Positions 19,296 to 22,376 of a stretch of DNA of 22,376 nt are shown one piece after another. The DNA is from Oppiella nova (lineage: Eukaryota > Arthropoda > Arachnida > Sarcoptiformes > Oppiidae), in contig CAJPVJ010000387.1 of assembly GCA_905397405.1 (NCBI GenBank), positions 3,179 through 25,554 of the forward strand, written 5' to 3'. Both the position numbers and the translations under genes were made by a program. The notes under the pieces were generated by a model, which made no database searches, was not told where the DNA came from, and saw only the letters and a program-made list of their open reading frames with translations. Numbering within the stretch: the stretch's first letter is position 1; each line of letters begins with the position of its first letter.

Positions 19296-22029
19296 ATTCT
19301 GTCCGTCTGTCTCTCAATCTTTGAGTCACTATTCACTTAGTGATGGGAAGAGTAGAGAAGCAAAAGTGCAAAACTGGTGTCTTTGTATAGATTTAATGTT
19401 CATCAATAAATGGTATTCAGTGCTGATGGCTGTGCTGGCAGTCTCTGGCAATCTCTGTTCCAAACGAAAGGCATGTTTCATGAAAACTGCTTCGCTTCTC
19501 ATTTTTGGTCTTTTGTGACAAACATTGAGAAAAAGTAAAACACATTAATGGATGCACTTTTTGTGGGTGCAGTTTAGTGCCGCTCATCCCTTTTCATACA
19601 TACAGTGTATATATGTTTGCCTTCCCTTCCCTTCCCGTGGTTCCAGATTTCCATTCAATTGTGAGCAACAATTGCAGACACATTGCAGCACTTCATACGA
19701 ACACATACTTTGTTTCGTAACCTTTATTTGGGGCCAAAATGTGATATAACAACTAAATTAAGTTTTCAAAAGCTCTCAAATTAATGCACTCTTATGAGCA
19801 GATGTAATGAGAATAATGAATGAAAGCTATTGTAAAATAATTTTTTAACACAAAAAACTTTCATATTTGAATGATTGAGTGAAACACAAATTTAAAGTAC
19901 ATTAGACATATCACGCATATACTGTATTTACTATAACTTATAGCCATTAAATGTATATAATATACAATATGTATCTCTCATATGGACAGAGATTTAAGCA
20001 AACGCTTAACTTCAATTGAAAGACAGCTTATCATATGTGTATTTATATAAGGCTAACAGTTAGAGCAGGTGCTTATATGCCATATTTGTGCCTCACATAA
20101 GCTTATGATTGCTCATCAATGTGTTGATGATTACTATTAAGCAATCATTGCTCTAATAATGAAGGGAAGAGAGTGTTTGTGTTTTTGTATGCCTTTTAAG
20201 GCATAAACTTACAAAAGAATATAGTAAAAGATATGGTAGATATGGTCGACCCTAATATAGCCTTTCAGATGAATTAATGAGTGATATTATTATTATCACT
20301 TTTGACCCGTAAGTGACTATAAACTATAGATTAGAGTATTGTAGAGATTATCATATTATGAGCAAATGAGAAGAGTTTATGAATTAAGCGTTTATTTGAG
20401 AAAATATATCAATGAATAGATTGATATGAATGGCGAAAAATGAGAGATTTATATTGAAAAGCGTTTTGATTGTGAAAAAGGCCTATTATGTAATGTAATG
20501 TATCTAACATTTGAAGCACTAATGCTTTAGTAGGAAAACAAAAGCCAATACAACAACACATACAACACATACAACACATACAATGCATTCATTTTTAATC
20601 AAAACTCCAAAAGCGCACACAATCTATAAACCGTTACAATGAATGCAATGAATAAGAGCTCATTAATTGTGTGGAAATGGAGAAAAGTTAAAGCAATTAA
20701 AACCACTCCCCGAACAACACGTATGCCATTCTGTAGTATAGTAAACATTGTATATAATATATAAAGTGAGCCAAACATTTAGCAAATGTTAGTTCACTGT
20801 AATATATAATGCGTATAATGTATATCAATATAATGTGATCTTATATGAGAGCTCAACACAGGGTTGTACATCAAGTTTGTACACCAAGTGCGGCATAAAT
20901 TAATTTCACGTCTAATGAGATTTCATTCGCTCCACTCATTCACTGCTAAACTACTGCCAAAGCATTTGCTTTTGCTTTTGCTTTAATGGTTTTTCATAAT
21001 ATAGTCTATTATTGCAAACAACTCATGAATGCAAGACTCGATCACGTCTGCGATGAGCAAGTCTTTGGCCAGTCCTACGCCAGTCCACTACCAGTCCTAT
21101 GACAGTAAGTGATGCCATGCATAACACTGATATTGGGCTCACATTGAATGCATAACTGTTGCCATGAAAGCCATGAATGCATACAAATAGTAATTATAAT
21201 ACCATTTTTAATAGCAATACAATAGTTATGCAAACGCGACAAATGCACTGATTTTGGCATTTCATTCACTCATTACTCTGTTGTCTCTTTCAAACTATTA
21301 ATGCCATTATTTTTCATACTTTCATATGTTATATAACTTATAGCACATCGCACTAACACATCACATCAATACCATTCACGACGTTTTAAAGTCATTTATT
21401 TTTATTTTTGAAAAACATTTCAAAGAAAGTGCTCACAAGAGACCTGAAGCCAAACACCGACACTACTTCACTACCATTTGACCCAAACGTTCAAATGTCT
21501 CGCATTAAGGCACTGATAGCCAGTGTTAACCAGTGTTTAACTCGTCATCCAATGCAACACTGCTCTGCATTACACTAATACTCCATCACATCCTATCCAT
21601 TCACTCAACATATTTCGGTCACTATTTCTAAGCAGTATTTTTGAAATTATAATTTATCTGTCAATAATTACAAATATAGTTTTGCTCAAAAATCATATCA
21701 CACTGAATATTACTAAAAATAAATTTTGTAATTTAGAAAGTCATTAGAAATCAAATCGATATGACATTGGGTTAGGTAACCGAAAACTACATTTATTGAA
21801 GTGATGTATCAAAAAGTTGTCCTTTTATTTAAGCCATTACTGATCTAAAAAGTAACTCAACAGAGCCAACAGAGCACTCAATTTATATAGAGTATCCATT
21901 GGACTCTACAAAAAGGCCATTAGGATTAGATTTTGGGCATTTTTGGACACTTTTTTGCTGCATTGATAAGTCAAGTCCCCTGTGATTGAGGCACACATTG
22001 GAGACACAGAGAGAACACATTGAATGCAA
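19296..22029. other. Non-coding stretch with minor simple repeats
   Basis: Contains a TTCCC repeat (about 19622-19636), a 9-bp ACAACACAT tandem repeat (about 20552-20582, three copies) and a CCAGTCC-rich run (about 21070-21104). Frames at 19246-19518, 19552-19749 and 21075-21269 have no recognisable product. GC-richer patches near 19330-19700, 20920-21180 and 21430-21620 are unexplained. Confidence 0.4.
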
Positions 22030-22376
22030 TAACACCAGCATTTGTTACAAGACTTTGTGTATCTCTTATGCAACACAAAAACAACAGATCTGCCCATTCA
22101 TGTGAGTCTTATTTTTTCATCGCTACAGTTAACCACTCATTGCACTCGTGTTGGAACCACTCTCAGACTGGTTAGACGTTTTATAAATGAAATCATCGCT
22201 CCCTTTCCCTCCATCTCAGAGCACAAGAGGGAGATTCACAATATCCGGTGGACGTGATGTGTCTCGAAGCAGATCTATTGTCTTAAACGAAGCCTTTTTC
22301 TCCTAAGGATATCCGTCTATACACTGGAGTCCGACGTAAAACTCATTTAATTTTTTCAACAACAGTCTCCACAATA
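22030..22376. other. GC-richer block at the right edge, possible exon
   Basis: A plus-strand frame (22042-22257) crosses a good acceptor-like signal (ttttttcatcgctacag, ending about 22128). Beyond it the frame reads LTTHCTRVGTTLRLVRRFIN, then further polar sequence to TGA at about 22255. The sequence beyond 22128 is much less AT-rich than its surroundings. I do not recognise the peptide. It may be an exon of a plus-strand gene or non-coding sequence. Confidence 0.25.

Overview
The window is AT-rich eukaryotic nuclear DNA, with spliced genes, GT-AG introns and long (GA)n/(CT)n tracts. It contains one gene that can be named with confidence, a minus-strand orthologue of the neural transcription repressor gene scratch (scrt, Snail superfamily). 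The protein has an N-terminal SNAG motif (MPRSFLVKK), the Scratch-specific DAFFISDGRSRR box and five zinc fingers. With short introns of about 80-170 bp in the finger region and very AT-rich spacers, an arthropod is likely, perhaps a mite or other chelicerate. The exact lineage cannot be read from the sequence.

Layout. Positions 1-1308 are AT-rich, with one transposon-end-like sequence at 348-374. A short first coding exon of a second, unidentified gene lies on the minus strand at 1309-1397 and points off the left edge. Positions 1398-8130 separate it from the 3' end of scratch. This stretch holds three (GA/CT) tracts, about 2.5 kb of extremely AT-rich DNA (about 4480-6960) and a few GC-richer islands without recognisable genes. 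The scratch coding sequence runs leftward from 16414 to 8131 in five exons: 16414-16246, 9536-9013, 8920-8852, 8768-8686 and 8512-8131. The joins keep frame exactly and give 408 codons plus stop. Intron 1 is 6.7 kb and contains several GC-richer islands, a 9-bp tandem repeat and a GA tract. These are natural places to look for enhancers.

Upstream of scratch, a GC-richer block at about 16860-17085 is the best candidate for promoter or 5' UTR. Beyond it lies a striking fold-back at 17620-18124: two perfectly matching inverted arms of about 110 bp ending in GA/CT tracts, around a loop of about 270 bp. A 28-bp sequence immediately left of the fold-back has an exact second copy 1.7 kb away inside intron 1. 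Next to the right arm is a GC-richer segment (about 18140-18275) with splice-like signals on the scratch strand. Positions 18290-22376 are mostly AT-rich non-coding sequence with simple repeats and one GC-richer block near the right end.

The well-supported content is scratch. The most unusual signals are the perfect fold-back near its 5' end, the three introns that cut fingers 2-4 close to their first zinc-binding histidine, and a CtBP-like ELDLSNK motif in the linker. No capsid-, envelope- or reverse-transcriptase-bearing element, rRNA, tRNA or CRISPR array was recognised.
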